Shown: in pieces, positions 39,899 to 50,500 of the stretch
Numbering within the stretch: position 1 is the stretch's first letter
How the letters are laid out: every line of letters begins with the position of its first letter
From: Bordetella pseudohinzii
GTDB taxonomy: Bacteria; Pseudomonadota; Gammaproteobacteria; Burkholderiales; Burkholderiaceae_B
NCBI RefSeq assembly: GCF_000657795.2
Contig: NZ_JHEP02000005.1
Coordinates: forward strand, 124,001-188,000
DNA length: 64,000 nt
Direction: 5' to 3'
Made by a program: the position numbers and the translations under genes
Notes under the pieces: generated by a model
Database searches by the model: none
Told to the model about the DNA's origin: nothing
What the model saw: only the letters and a program-made list of their open reading frames with translations

Positions 39899-41247
39899 TC
39901 GGCGTTGCTGCGGCGGCGGCGCGGACGGCGGCGGCGGCGCGAGGGGCTGCCTTCTTCGGCGCTGTCTTCGCGCGGCTGGCGCGCGGATTCTTCGATCATC
40001 TCGGCGCGCGTGGCGTCGTCGGCGTTGGCCAGGTCCATCCACCATTGGGCCAGCACGCTGTCGAATTCGCCGGCGGCGGCGCGCAGCTGCAGGAAGTCGC
40101 AGGCCGCGCGGAAACGCGGCTGTTCGATCATGCGGTAGGCGGTCTTGCCGCCACGGCGCTCAAAGCGCGGCTGCATGAACCAGATTTCGCGCATGTCCGA
40201 GGAGAAGCGGCGCTGGATGGCGAGTTTTTCGGTCTGTTCGTCCAGCACCGAATCGGCGGCCTGCACCAGCGAGGGGATATTGTGTTCGCCGCGGCCGCGC
40301 AGTTCTTTCCAGCGCGCCTCGACTTGCTGCCAGAGCAGGGCGGCGAACAGGAAGCTGGGGCTGATGGTCTTGCCGGCCCGCACGCGCGCGTCGGTGCGCT
40401 CCAGCGCCAGCTCGACGAAGTGTTCGCCGCCGGGCTGCTCCAGCACCACGTCCAGCAGCGGCAGCAGGCCATGGTGCAGGCCGTCGGCGCGCAGCTGGCG
40501 CAGGCAGTCCATGGCATGGCCGCAGGTCAGCAGCTTGAGCATTTCGTCGAACAGGCGCGAGGCCGGCACGTTTTCGATCAGCGCGGCCATGGTGCGGATG
40601 GGCTGTCGCGTGGCCGGATCTATCGTGCCGTTGAGCTTGGCGGCGAAACGCACGGCGCGCAGCATGCGCACGGGGTCTTCGCGGTAGCGCTTGACCGGGT
40701 CGCCGATCATGCGGATCTGGCGTTTTTTCAGGTCCTGCACGCCGTTGTGATAGTCGATGACTTCTTCGGTATGCGGGTCGTAGTAGAGCGCGTTCATGGT
40801 GAAGTCGCGCCGCGCCGCGTCTTCTTCCTGGCTGCCGAAAACATTGTCGCGCAGGATGCGCCCGTGCTCGTCGGTTTCCTGGTCGGCCGAGGCCGGCGCG
40901 CGGAAGGTGGAGGTCTCGATGATCTCCTGGCCGAAGACGACGTGCACCAGCTGGAAGCGCCGGCCGATGATGCGCGCGCGGCGGAACAGCGGACGGATCT
41001 GCTCGGGCGTGGCGTTGGTGGCGACGTCGAAGTCCTTGGGCTCCAGGCCCATGATCAGGTCGCGCACGGCGCCGCCCACGATATAGGCTTCATAGCCATG
41101 CTGGCGCAGGACTTCGCAGACCTTGATGGCGTGCCGCGAGACATTGCGGCGGTCGATGCCGTGCCTGTCGCTGGCGATGCGTTGCGGGCCTCGGTTGACG
41201 GGCCCAAACAGGCGTCCGACGAATTTTCGTATGGTGTCGGTGATCAT
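39895..41247 (-). CDS. pcnB: Poly(A) polymerase I
   Basis: A 450-residue class II nucleotidyltransferase that adds poly(A) tails and promotes RNA decay. The catalytic site is AYIVGGAVRDLIMGLEPKDFDVATNATPEQI (residues ~55-85), then RRARIIGRRFQLVHV, EEDAARRDFTMNALYYD, and RYREDPVRMLRAVRFAAKL. It differs from CCA-adding enzymes by its basic C-terminal tail rich in arginine (SRRRRRPRRRRS). Its ATG overlaps the HAD-phosphatase stop by one base. Confidence 0.93.
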   Translation of the reverse strand: MITDTIRKFVGRLFGPVNRGPQRIASDRHGIDRRNVSRHAIKVCEVLRQHGYEAYIVGGAVRDLIMGLEPKDFDVATNATPEQIRPLFRRARIIGRRFQLVHVVFGQEIIETSTFRAPASADQETDEHGRILRDNVFGSQEEDAARRDFTMNALYYDPHTEEVIDYHNGVQDLKKRQIRMIGDPVKRYREDPVRMLRAVRFAAKLNGTIDPATRQPIRTMAALIENVPASRLFDEMLKLLTCGHAMDCLRQLRADGLHHGLLPLLDVVLEQPGGEHFVELALERTDARVRAGKTISPSFLFAALLWQQVEARWKELRGRGEHNIPSLVQAADSVLDEQTEKLAIQRRFSSDMREIWFMQPRFERRGGKTAYRMIEQPRFRAACDFLQLRAAAGEFDSVLAQWWMDLANADDATRAEMIEESARQPREDSAEEGSPSRRRRRPRRRRSNAE

Positions 41248-41945
41248 CAGGACTTGTGGTCTTCGAGAGAGGCGAACAGGTCCAGCACCTGCCAGCCGCG
41301 TTGCAGCGCGGTCTGGCGCAGGCCGGGGCTGGGGTTGGTGGCGATGGGCCGGGTAACGACTTCAAGCAAGGGAATATCGTTGGTGGAGTCGCTGTAGAAG
41401 AAAGACTCGGGAAAGTCGTTCAGCGACAGCTGTTGCGCGGCCAGCCACTGCTTGACCCGCAGGACCTTGCCGGCCTTGAAGCTGGGCGTGCCTTCGATAC
41501 GGCCAGTGTAGCGGCCATTGCGGTATTCGGCATCGGTGGCGATCAGATGCGGGATGCCGAAGGCGCGGGCGATGGGGGCGGTGACGAAACTGTTGGTGGC
41601 CGTGACCACGGCGCACAGGTCGCCGGCGGCCAGGTGCCCGGCGACCAGGTCCAGCGCGCGGGCCTGCATGGACGGGCGTATCACCTCGGCCATGAATTCC
41701 TCGTGCCAGGCCGCCAGTTCGACGGGGCTGTGCGCGGCCAGCAGGCCCAGCATGAATTCGGCGGCCTGCTCGGCGGTGAGTTCGCCCCGGTTGTAGCGCT
41801 CCATCAGGTCGTCGTTGCGGCGCCGGGCTTGGTCGGGATCGCCCGCCCGTCCGGTGCGCGCCAGGAAATCGGCCCATTGATAATCACTGTCCAGGGGCAG
41901 CAACGTGTGGTCCAGGTCAAACAGGGCGAGACGGCGGGTGCTCAT
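41247..41945 (-). CDS. HAD-superfamily hydrolase (SerB/IB subfamily)
   Basis: A 232-residue HAD-IB phosphatase-like protein. Motif I LALFDLDHTLLPLDSD, motif II VTATNSFVTAP, a lysine in KAGKVLRVKQW (motif III) and YSDSTNDIPLLEVV (motif IV) are intact, so it should be catalytic. Close relatives in Burkholderiales act on histidinol phosphate or phosphoserine, but the substrate here is not clear. Encoded between hda and pcnB with 1-4 base overlaps on both sides. Confidence 0.85.
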   Translation of the reverse strand: MSTRRLALFDLDHTLLPLDSDYQWADFLARTGRAGDPDQARRRNDDLMERYNRGELTAEQAAEFMLGLLAAHSPVELAAWHEEFMAEVIRPSMQARALDLVAGHLAAGDLCAVVTATNSFVTAPIARAFGIPHLIATDAEYRNGRYTGRIEGTPSFKAGKVLRVKQWLAAQQLSLNDFPESFFYSDSTNDIPLLEVVTRPIATNPSPGLRQTALQRGWQVLDLFASLEDHKS

Positions 41946-42637
41946 GTGGCTTGGGATTCGGCAAGCATGGCGCGCAAAAGCGCCGTGGTGATGGGGCGGC
42001 CTGTGGCCAGGGAATAGCGGTCCAGCGCGTCCAGCAGCGCCGCCAGCTTGCGGATGTCGCGCTCGTGGTGCGTCAGCATCCAGTTGATGACCTCGGGCGC
42101 CAATTGCAGGCCGCGGTCGGCGGCTTGGGCCGACAGCGCGGACAGCTTGTCGGCATCCGAAAGGGGTTCGAGACGAAAGACCAGGTCCCAGCCTAGGCGG
42201 GTGCGCAGGTCTTCGCGCAAGGGCAGCGACATGGGCGCCCGGTCGCCGGCCACGGCCAGCGCGAAGGCGCGGTCGGTCGCCGCCGATTCGCGCCAGCGAT
42301 TGTACAGGGCGAAGAGAGCCGCCTGCCTGGCCTTGTCCATCAGGTGCACGTCGTCGACGGCGATGATGGCCGGCATGGGCGCGGTGGAATCGGCCTGGGC
42401 GAGCTGGCGCAGCATCTGCGGCCCGCTGGGCGCGTCGATATAGACCGCCCCGGCGCGCGAGGCCAGGCCGCGCAGCAGATGGCTGCGTCCGCAGCCCGCC
42501 GGGCCCCAGAGGTAGATGGCGCGCCCCGCGGCGAGGGCGCGAGCGGCCGCCAATGCCTCGCCGTTGGGGCCGGCAATGAAGTTGTTCAGCGAAGGCGCTG
42601 GCGCAGGAAGTACGTCGAGCAGCAGCTGGCGGTTCAT
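41942..42637 (-). CDS. hda: DnaA regulatory inactivator Hda
   Basis: A 231-residue DnaA-like AAA+ protein that stimulates DnaA-ATP hydrolysis after replication starts. N-terminal QLLLDV is a likely sliding-clamp-binding motif; the Walker A equivalent is WGPAGCGRSHLLRG, Walker B IIAVDDVHLM, and DLRTRLGWDLVFRLEPLSD the sensor/box VII region. There is no DNA-binding domain IV, which separates it from DnaA. First gene of the hda-HAD-pcnB-folK unit. Confidence 0.9.
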   Translation of the reverse strand: MNRQLLLDVLPAPAPSLNNFIAGPNGEALAAARALAAGRAIYLWGPAGCGRSHLLRGLASRAGAVYIDAPSGPQMLRQLAQADSTAPMPAIIAVDDVHLMDKARQAALFALYNRWRESAATDRAFALAVAGDRAPMSLPLREDLRTRLGWDLVFRLEPLSDADKLSALSAQAADRGLQLAPEVINWMLTHHERDIRKLAALLDALDRYSLATGRPITTALLRAMLAESQAT

Positions 42638-42886
42638 TGGAATTGCAGTAAGACTAGCTGGGGGCCGGGCGCGGTGCCGCGCGCGGCTAACCCTTAACTT
42701 TAAACCACGAAGGCCTCTCCCGTCCTGCGCGGATGCCGCCTCGGGCCGCCCATCGGGAAAAAAGGTGCCGCAAAGCAGCGAATCCGCGCCGAATCGGCCC
42801 CGGATTGGGTCTGTCCGCCGCTTCGTCTAAAATCCCGCATAGTTCCCCCCGAATCCGCAATTGTTACATTTCCCACGGTTTTCCTC
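42638..42886. other. Divergent intergenic region hda / purM
   Basis: A 249-base gap with no gene seen. It carries the purM promoter candidate and presumably an hda promoter near the AT-rich TAACTTTAAACC stretch at about 42694-42705. Confidence 0.6.
42805..42833 (+). promoter_or_regulatory. Candidate sigma-70 promoter of purM
   Basis: TTGGGT (42805) and TAAAAT (42828) are separated by 17 bases, 53 bases before the purM start. Confidence 0.5.
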
Positions 42887-43936
<1,050 letters not shown>

Positions 43937-43957
43937 GCGCGCGTTTCCGCGAGCCCC

Positions 43958-43985
43958 AATCCGCCGAGATGGCGGGTTTTTTTTT
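43958..43985 (+). terminator. Intrinsic terminator of purM
   Basis: AATCCGCC, loop GAGAT, GGCGGGTT, followed by nine consecutive T. It lies 21 bases after the purM stop and immediately before the convergent miaA stop. Confidence 0.9.
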
Positions 43986-43988
43986 GGC

Positions 43989-44939
43989 TTATGCGCCGGC
44001 GGCCTGGTCCAGATAGGGCGCCGCCATGTCGAGCACGCGCGCGGCGGCATCGGGCGCCAGGCAGTCGACGATGAGGCGGTCGGGCTGGGCGCGTAGCCAG
44101 GTGAGCTGCCGTTTGGCGAGCTGGCGGGTCGCGGCAATGCCTTGTTCGCGCGCCTGCTCAAGCCCGATCTCGCCATCGAGATGGGCCCAGATCTGGCGAT
44201 AGCCCACGCAGCGCACCGAAGGCAGGCCGGGGTGCAGGTCGCCGCGGGCATGCAGGGCGCGCACCTCATCGACCAGTCCGGCCTGCAGCATGGCGTCAAA
44301 GCGCTGGGCGATGCGCGCGTGCAGCCCGGCGCGGTCCGTGGGCTCGAGGCTGATGGTCAGGAAACGATGGCCGGTGCCGGCGCGGCGTTTCTGGCCGGTG
44401 AGCAGGGCCGACATCGGCTGGCCCGAGAGCAGGCAGATTTCCAGCGCGCGCTGAATGCGCTGGCTGTCATTGGGCGAGAGCCGCGCCGCCGTTTCGGGAT
44501 CGTGCCGCGCCAGCTCGGCGTGCAGGGCCGGCCAGCCCTGTTCGGCGGCGCGGGCTTCGAGTTCGGCCCGCAGGATGGGGTCGGCCTGGGGCAGGTCGTC
44601 CAGCCCCTCGCGCAAGGCCTTGTAGTACAGCATGGTGCCGCCGGCCAGCAGGGGAGTGCGGCCGCGCGCCTGGATCTCGGCGATCAGGCGCAGCGCGTCG
44701 GCGCGGAACTCGGCCGCCGAATAGGATTCGGCGGCGTCGCGGATATCCAGCAGGTGCTGCGGCACCTGGGCCTGTTCGGCGGGCGACGGCTTGGCCGTGC
44801 CGATGTCCATGCCGCGATAAATCGTCGCGGAATCGACGTTGATGATTTCCAGCGGCCAGCGCCGGGCCAGGGCCAGGGTGGCGGCGCTCTTGCCGGCGGC
44901 GGTCGGGCCGGCCAGGCAGATCAGGGCGGGTTGTTCCAT
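43989..44939 (-). CDS. miaA: tRNA dimethylallyltransferase
   Basis: A 316-residue prenyltransferase that modifies A37 of tRNAs reading UNN codons. P-loop [55 protein letters not shown] and [12 protein letters not shown] are diagnostic. The ATG at 44939 begins two bases after the mutL stop, the classical mutL-miaA arrangement. Confidence 0.95.
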   Translation of the reverse strand: MEQPALICLAGPTAAGKSAATLALARRWPLEIINVDSATIYRGMDIGTAKPSPAEQAQVPQHLLDIRDAAESYSAAEFRADALRLIAEIQARGRTPLLAGGTMLYYKALREGLDDLPQADPILRAELEARAAEQGWPALHAELARHDPETAARLSPNDSQRIQRALEICLLSGQPMSALLTGQKRRAGTGHRFLTISLEPTDRAGLHARIAQRFDAMLQAGLVDEVRALHARGDLHPGLPSVRCVGYRQIWAHLDGEIGLEQAREQGIAATRQLAKRQLTWLRAQPDRLIVDCLAPDAAARVLDMAAPYLDQAAGA

Positions 44940-44941
44940 GC

Positions 44942-46795
44942 TTACTGGCCGCGCAGGAACAGCTTGTCCAGGTCGTTGACCGACCACTGTATCCATGTGG
45001 GCCGGCCATGATTGCATTGGTCGGCGCGCTCGGTGGCTTCCATCTGGCGCAATAGCGCGTTCATTTCTTCGAGGGTGAGGCGGCGGTTGGCGCGCACCGA
45101 ACCATGGCAGGCCATGGTGGACAGCAGCTCGTTGCGCTGCTCGGTCAGCAGCCGGGATTCGCCCACCGAGCCGAGATCGCGCAGCACGGCGCGCGCCAGG
45201 CTTTCGACGTCGCCGCGCGCCAGCAGCGCGGGCACGCTGCGCACGGCGATGGAGTTGGGCCCGGACGGACGCATCTCGAAGCCGAGTTCGCCCAGCTGTT
45301 CGGCGTACTCCTCGACCAGGGCGACGTCTTTTTCCTGGGCATGGAAGACCACCGGCACCAGGAGGTCCTGGCGCGGCAGGTCGCGGCTGTCCAGGGCGCG
45401 TTTGAGCTGCTCGTAGACGACGCGCTCGTGCGCGGCGTGCATGTCGACCAGGATGAGCCCGCGGGCGTTCTGGGCCAGGATGTAGACGCCATGCAACTGG
45501 CCCAGCGCCATGCCCAGCGGCTGCTCTTCGTGCTCGGGCAGCGGGCTGGCCGCCGGCGCGGGACGCGGCGCCGGCTCGGCCAGCATGGCTGGCGCCGCCG
45601 GGGTTTCGGCCAGCGGCCGGTACAGGGATTGCCAGTCGCGGGCCGCCACGCCTTCGGGCTCCTGCAGCCGGAAGGGCACCTGGGTATGCGGGCGCGAGGC
45701 GGGCGTGTAGGGGCTGGGCTGCGGGATGGGGCGCGCCGGGGCCGCCTCGGCGGCGCTGGCGGCGGTTTCGGGCGCCGGCGCGGGCTCGGCCTCCAGCGCC
45801 TGGGCGCCGCCGGTCTGCGCCAGCGTCTGCCCGACCACCTGGGCCACGAAGCGATGCACGGCGCCGCTATCGCGAAACCGCACTTCGTGCTTGGCCGGAT
45901 GGACGTTGACATCCACGGCCGCGGGGTCGACGTCCAGGTAGAGCACATAGGCCGGCTGGCGGTCGCCGTGCAGCACATCGGCATAGGCGCTGCGCAGGGC
46001 ATGGCTGACCGTGCGGTCGCGCACATAGCGGCCGTTGACATAGAGGTATTGGCGGTCGGCGCGCGCGCGCGCCGCCGTCGGCCGGGTCACCATGCCCATG
46101 AGGCCGATGGCGCCATAGCGGGTGTCGACCGGCAGGGCCTGACCGGCGAACTCCGCGCCCAGCACATCGCGGATGCGCTGGCCCGGATCGGCCGGCAGCC
46201 ATTGGCGCTGGGCCTTGTCGTGGTGGAAGAGGCGGAAGGCGATCTGCGGATGGGCCAGGGCGATGCGCTCCAGCGCATCCAGGCAGTGGCCGAACTCGGT
46301 GGCTTCCGAGCGCAGGAACTTGCGGCGCGCCGGCACATTGTCGAACAGCTGGCGCACATCGACCGTGGTGCCCGCCGGGCCCGAGGCGGGGCTGATCTCG
46401 CCGCTGGCGGCGTCGATCTGCCAGGCGTGTTCGCCATGGCGGACACGCGAAATGATGGACAGGCGCGCCACCGAGGCGATGGAGGCCAGCGCCTCGCCGC
46501 GGAAACCCATGGAGGCGACGGACTCCAGCTCCGAAAGCGAACGGATCTTGCTGGTCGCATGGCGCGCCACGGCCAGGGGCAGTTCTTCGAGGGGAATGCC
46601 GAAACCGTCGTCGCTGACGGCGATGCGCCGTATGCCGCCGCCTTCGAGGCGGATCTCGATGGCCCGGGCGCCGGCGTCGATGGCGTTTTCGAGGATTTCC
46701 TTCAGCACCGAAGCCGGGCGCTCGATCACTTCGCCGGCCGCAATCTGGCTGATCAGCAGGTCGGGCAGTGGGGCGATAGAACGGCGGTCGGACAT
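44942..46795 (-). CDS. mutL: DNA mismatch repair protein MutL
   Basis: A 617-residue mismatch-repair ATPase. GHKL motifs: [20 protein letters not shown] and GFRGEAL in the first 110 residues. The middle third (~345-440) is an Ala/Pro linker. The C-terminal dimer domain contains [12 protein letters not shown], matching the DQHA(X)2E(X)4E endonuclease motif except for Met at the Gln position, and ACHGSVRAN and CNHGRPTW. This suggests a nicking MutL, as expected for bacteria without MutH. ATG 46795 is chosen because [23 protein letters not shown] is the family start. Confidence 0.95.
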   Translation of the reverse strand: MSDRRSIAPLPDLLISQIAAGEVIERPASVLKEILENAIDAGARAIEIRLEGGGIRRIAVSDDGFGIPLEELPLAVARHATSKIRSLSELESVASMGFRGEALASIASVARLSIISRVRHGEHAWQIDAASGEISPASGPAGTTVDVRQLFDNVPARRKFLRSEATEFGHCLDALERIALAHPQIAFRLFHHDKAQRQWLPADPGQRIRDVLGAEFAGQALPVDTRYGAIGLMGMVTRPTAARARADRQYLYVNGRYVRDRTVSHALRSAYADVLHGDRQPAYVLYLDVDPAAVDVNVHPAKHEVRFRDSGAVHRFVAQVVGQTLAQTGGAQALEAEPAPAPETAASAAEAAPARPIPQPSPYTPASRPHTQVPFRLQEPEGVAARDWQSLYRPLAETPAAPAMLAEPAPRPAPAASPLPEHEEQPLGMALGQLHGVYILAQNARGLILVDMHAAHERVVYEQLKRALDSRDLPRQDLLVPVVFHAQEKDVALVEEYAEQLGELGFEMRPSGPNSIAVRSVPALLARGDVESLARAVLRDLGSVGESRLLTEQRNELLSTMACHGSVRANRRLTLEEMNALLRQMEATERADQCNHGRPTWIQWSVNDLDKLFLRGQ

Positions 46796-46901
46796 GGCGG
46801 GCGGGGATCGAAGCAGGGGTATGCCGCCGATTTTAGCCCCTGCCGGGCTTGGGCTATAGTGTCTCTTCTTTTTTGTGGCAGGGCCGGGGCGCGCGCGGAC
46901 G

Positions 46902-47552
46902 ATGGATTTTCTCAACATGATCCTGCACATCGATCAGACCTTTGGCGTCTGGATCGATCAATATGGCGCGTGGGTCTATCTGGTGCTGTTTTTGATCGTC
47001 TTCGCGGAGACGGGGCTGGTCATCCTGCCCTTTTTGCCCGGCGATTCGCTGCTCTTCATCGCGGGCGCTTTCGGCGCCAGCGGGGCCATCGATCCGGTGC
47101 TGCTGGCCGTGCTGCTGGTGGTGGCGGCCGTGACCGGCAATTCCCTCAATTACGGGATAGGCCGGGCCCTGGGGCCGCGCGTCTTCACCATGAATGTGCG
47201 CTTCCTGGACCGGGGCGCGCTGCTCAAGACGCATCTGTTCTATGAGAAGCACGGCGGCAAGACCATCGTCATGTCGCGCTTCATTCCGGTGGTGCGGACG
47301 TTCGCGCCCTTTGTGGCCGGCGTGGCGCAGATGCCGCAAGGCCGGTTCCAGTTCTTCAACATCAGCGGCGCGCTGCTCTGGGTCGTGGGCCTGGTGACGG
47401 CCGGCTACTTCTTTGGCAACATCCCCATCATCAAGGACCACCTGAACACCATTGTGCTGGTGGGCCTGGCCGCGGCCATCGTGCCGGTCGCGGCGGCGGC
47501 GATTGTGCGTTTCCTGCGCGGCCGGCGCCGCTCCGGCGGCGCCGCGCGCTGA
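46902..47552 (+). CDS. DedA-family membrane protein
   Basis: A 216-residue DedA/SNARE-associated membrane protein with about five hydrophobic segments. [24 protein letters not shown] near residue 35 and the [21 protein letters not shown] motif near 130 are the family hallmarks (acidic and arginine residues in re-entrant parts). DedA proteins affect envelope stress and recycling of undecaprenyl phosphate. An alternative start is ATG 46917. It ends in an Arg-rich cytosolic tail and is convergent with the giant exoprotein gene. Confidence 0.9.
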   Translation: MDFLNMILHIDQTFGVWIDQYGAWVYLVLFLIVFAETGLVILPFLPGDSLLFIAGAFGASGAIDPVLLAVLLVVAAVTGNSLNYGIGRALGPRVFTMNVRFLDRGALLKTHLFYEKHGGKTIVMSRFIPVVRTFAPFVAGVAQMPQGRFQFFNISGALLWVVGLVTAGYFFGNIPIIKDHLNTIVLVGLAAAIVPVAAAAIVRFLRGRRRSGGAAR

Positions 47553-47564
47553 ACCCGGGCCCGC

Positions 47565-50500
47565 TCATTGCCGCGCGGCCGGACGGTGCGATGGCGCCTT
47601 GGCGGGCGCGTCCTTGGGCTTGACGGGCGCCGCCTTGGGTTTGGCCGGCGCGTCTTTCGGACGGACGCTGATGATGGCTTGCCGGTCTTCGGGCAGCCAT
47701 TGCAGGCCCGTCGCATACATGCCCAGGCCGTCCAGGATGCGCTGTGTGTGCTTGCCGTTGGGGGTCTTGGTCAGGAATCCCTGCAGGTCCGGCCGGGCTC
47801 CGGCCGTGGCGAAAAACTCTAGGCTCGTCTCGTTGACGATATTGTCGCGCACGATGGTGCTGGGCAGCCGTCCATAGTAGCCATGCGCCTTGGCCGCGAT
47901 GCTGTACTGCGCCAGGACGACATCGTTGGCGAAGTAGGGGCGTTGCGCATTCTGGCGCCAGTTCTGGTGCATCAGCCAGCGGTCGGGCGAGAAGGAGTTG
48001 ACGAAGACGTTGATGGGCTGGTCCGGAGGCAGGTCTGACAGGACATAGGTTCCGCCCACGGGTTCAGCCGCCCGGCCCTGGTCCTGCCGCTGCGTGATGA
48101 AGGCCTGTTGCAGCAGGTCCATGGCCTGGCGCCGTTCCGGTTGCGCCAGGTGGCGCGACAGAATGTCGGTCGTGCTTGCACCGGGGCGGGCGGAGACCTG
48201 CAGGACCAGCCGGTCGATCAGCGGGTCGAACCGGGACTGGTCTATCGTCAGGTCCAGCGCTTCCAGCAGGCGTTGCGCCTGCTTGCCCGCGCGAGTGCCT
48301 TCCAGGAATCGGTCGGTATCGACGTCGCCCTCGACGGTGCGAAACGGCGTGGCCCGGTCCCGCGTGTCCAGCATGAAAACCAACTTGTCCGGGCGCCGGT
48401 CCTCGAAGCTGCTTTCGCGGGCCGCGGTCAGGTATTGCGCAAGAATGACGTCCGAAGTGTTGTAGCGCTTCTCGTGGCGAGGCCGCTGGCTGGGAGGCAG
48501 GAGTGTCCAGGTGTCCGGCGTGAAGGTATTGGCGTAGTAGTGCTCGGGGCCTTTGTCCTGGGTTTTGATCGTATGCATGCCTTCCACCTGGTAATACGGA
48601 TGGTCGGAGAGATCCAGATTGGACATCTCCTCGCTCAGCACGAAGTCGAAGCGCTGTTTGTTGGACGGGTCCGCGAGATAGCCGGCGAGCACATCGGCGG
48701 GCGCCTCGGCCTTGGCCGTCTTGGCGGCTGGTTTGGCGGCCGGCTTGGCCGTCTTGGGCCGGGCGCCGGCGGCGGCCGGGCGGGTGCCGGCCGCGGTGGG
48801 CCGGGTGCCCGTGGCGGGCGGTCGAGTTCCCGTGGCGGCGGGTCTGGCGCCGGCGGTCCCGGCGGCGGGGGGGCGCGCCGTTTTCGCCGTGGGCCGGGCG
48901 GCAGGGCGCTTAGGCCCCAGGCCGCCTTCGGTCACGGGGACTTTGCGGCCGTCCGGCGTGACATCGATGAGGCCGTCATAGCCCACCGTCCGGTGGCGCA
49001 GCGTATAAGGCAGCGCGCGGCGGAATGCCTCGTGCAGGCCGCTTCCGGGGCAGGCGCCGGTGTTGCAGCCCACCAGCGTGATCTTGCCGAACTCCAGCCA
49101 ACTGCCATAGGCATCATCCAGCGCCCTGACTTGTTCGGCCAGCAAACGGCCGTCGGCGCCGCCGAGATTCGGACCCTGGCCGTCCCTGCGGTGGCCGACC
49201 AATTGCAGCTTGGCCAGGCCCGCGGGTTTTTCCGGCGAACGCTGCTCGACCATGAAGTCGCCCGCTTCATCGAAGCGCACCAGCATGGCGTTGCCGGGAT
49301 GCTTGGCGAACAGTCGGCGCGCCGCCTCGGCGCCGCGCGCGTCGTCTTCCTGGTAGCCCACGATGCGGAAGTCATAGCGGCTTGGCGGTTCGGCGGCCGC
49401 GGGCGGCTCCGCCGCTGGCGTGCCAGCCTCGCCGCCCGGCCGCCCGGGCGACGTCCAGGGAACAAGCGGCGTTTCGGCGTGCGGGCTTCGGCCGACCTGG
49501 ACGGTCAGGTCCGCCGTCTTGGGGTTCCAGTGCATGTCCTGGGCCTGCATGCCCAGCGCGTCCAGGATGCGCTGGGTGTGGCGGCCATTCTGGGTGTCGG
49601 CCAGGAAGCCACGCAGGTCGCGCCCGCCGCCGGGGCGGTTCAGGAGGTCGAGCGCCCCCAGGTTGGTGATGTGATGCCGGACGATGCGGTCGGGCAGGGC
49701 CCCGTAGAAGCCCTGTCGCTGGCTGACGATGGCATATTGCGCCAGCACGGCGTCGGTGGCGTAGTAGCCCGCATCCTTGACTGGTCGTTCGTTGTGCTGC
49801 ATGACCCAGGTGTCGGGCGAGAAGCTGTTGCGGAAGCGGTTGAATGCCTCGCCGCCGCCGGGCCGGTGGAAAATCTCATGCGTGCCGGGCAGCTGGTCGG
49901 GGTCCCCGGTCCAATCGAAATGCCAAAGATCGCCGCCTGGCTGGCGCAGGCGGTCGAAGCGTTCCCGCTGCGCGGGCCGGGCCAGATAGGCGGCCAAGGG
50001 ATCGGCCGCCGGCGCGGGCGGCAGCGCCCGCGCGCCGGGCGGCATGGGCGGGGTGGAGGGCCGGCCCACGCCCAGCGTTTCATAGCCGCGCTCGGCCTGC
50101 AGCAGGCTTTGTTCATTGATATTGAGTTTCTGGAAATCGATGAACCGTTCTTCCGGCAGCAGGCGCCACAGCCGCGGCGAGAAGTTGCGCTGGCGCAGCG
50201 CCGCCGGCGGCAGGTAGTGGCCGCTGTCGTTGTTCCAGCTTTGCAGGCGGCCCGCGTCCAGGGTGAAGGTCCCTGCGTACAGCACGGGTTTGCGCTGGCT
50301 GATCGAGGTATGTCCATCGATGCCCAGCTGCGGGTCTTGCAGGGCGGCCCGGGAGCCGCGTGATGCGCCGCAGAGCACGCAGTCCGGCGCGTCGGTGGGG
50401 ACGACGAACAGAAATGCGCCGTCGGGCGCCGGCGCGGGCAGCGCGCTGCCCGCCCGGGGCCGCAGCCGGTATGTCAGGTCTTCGGCCTGTTCCAGCTGGA

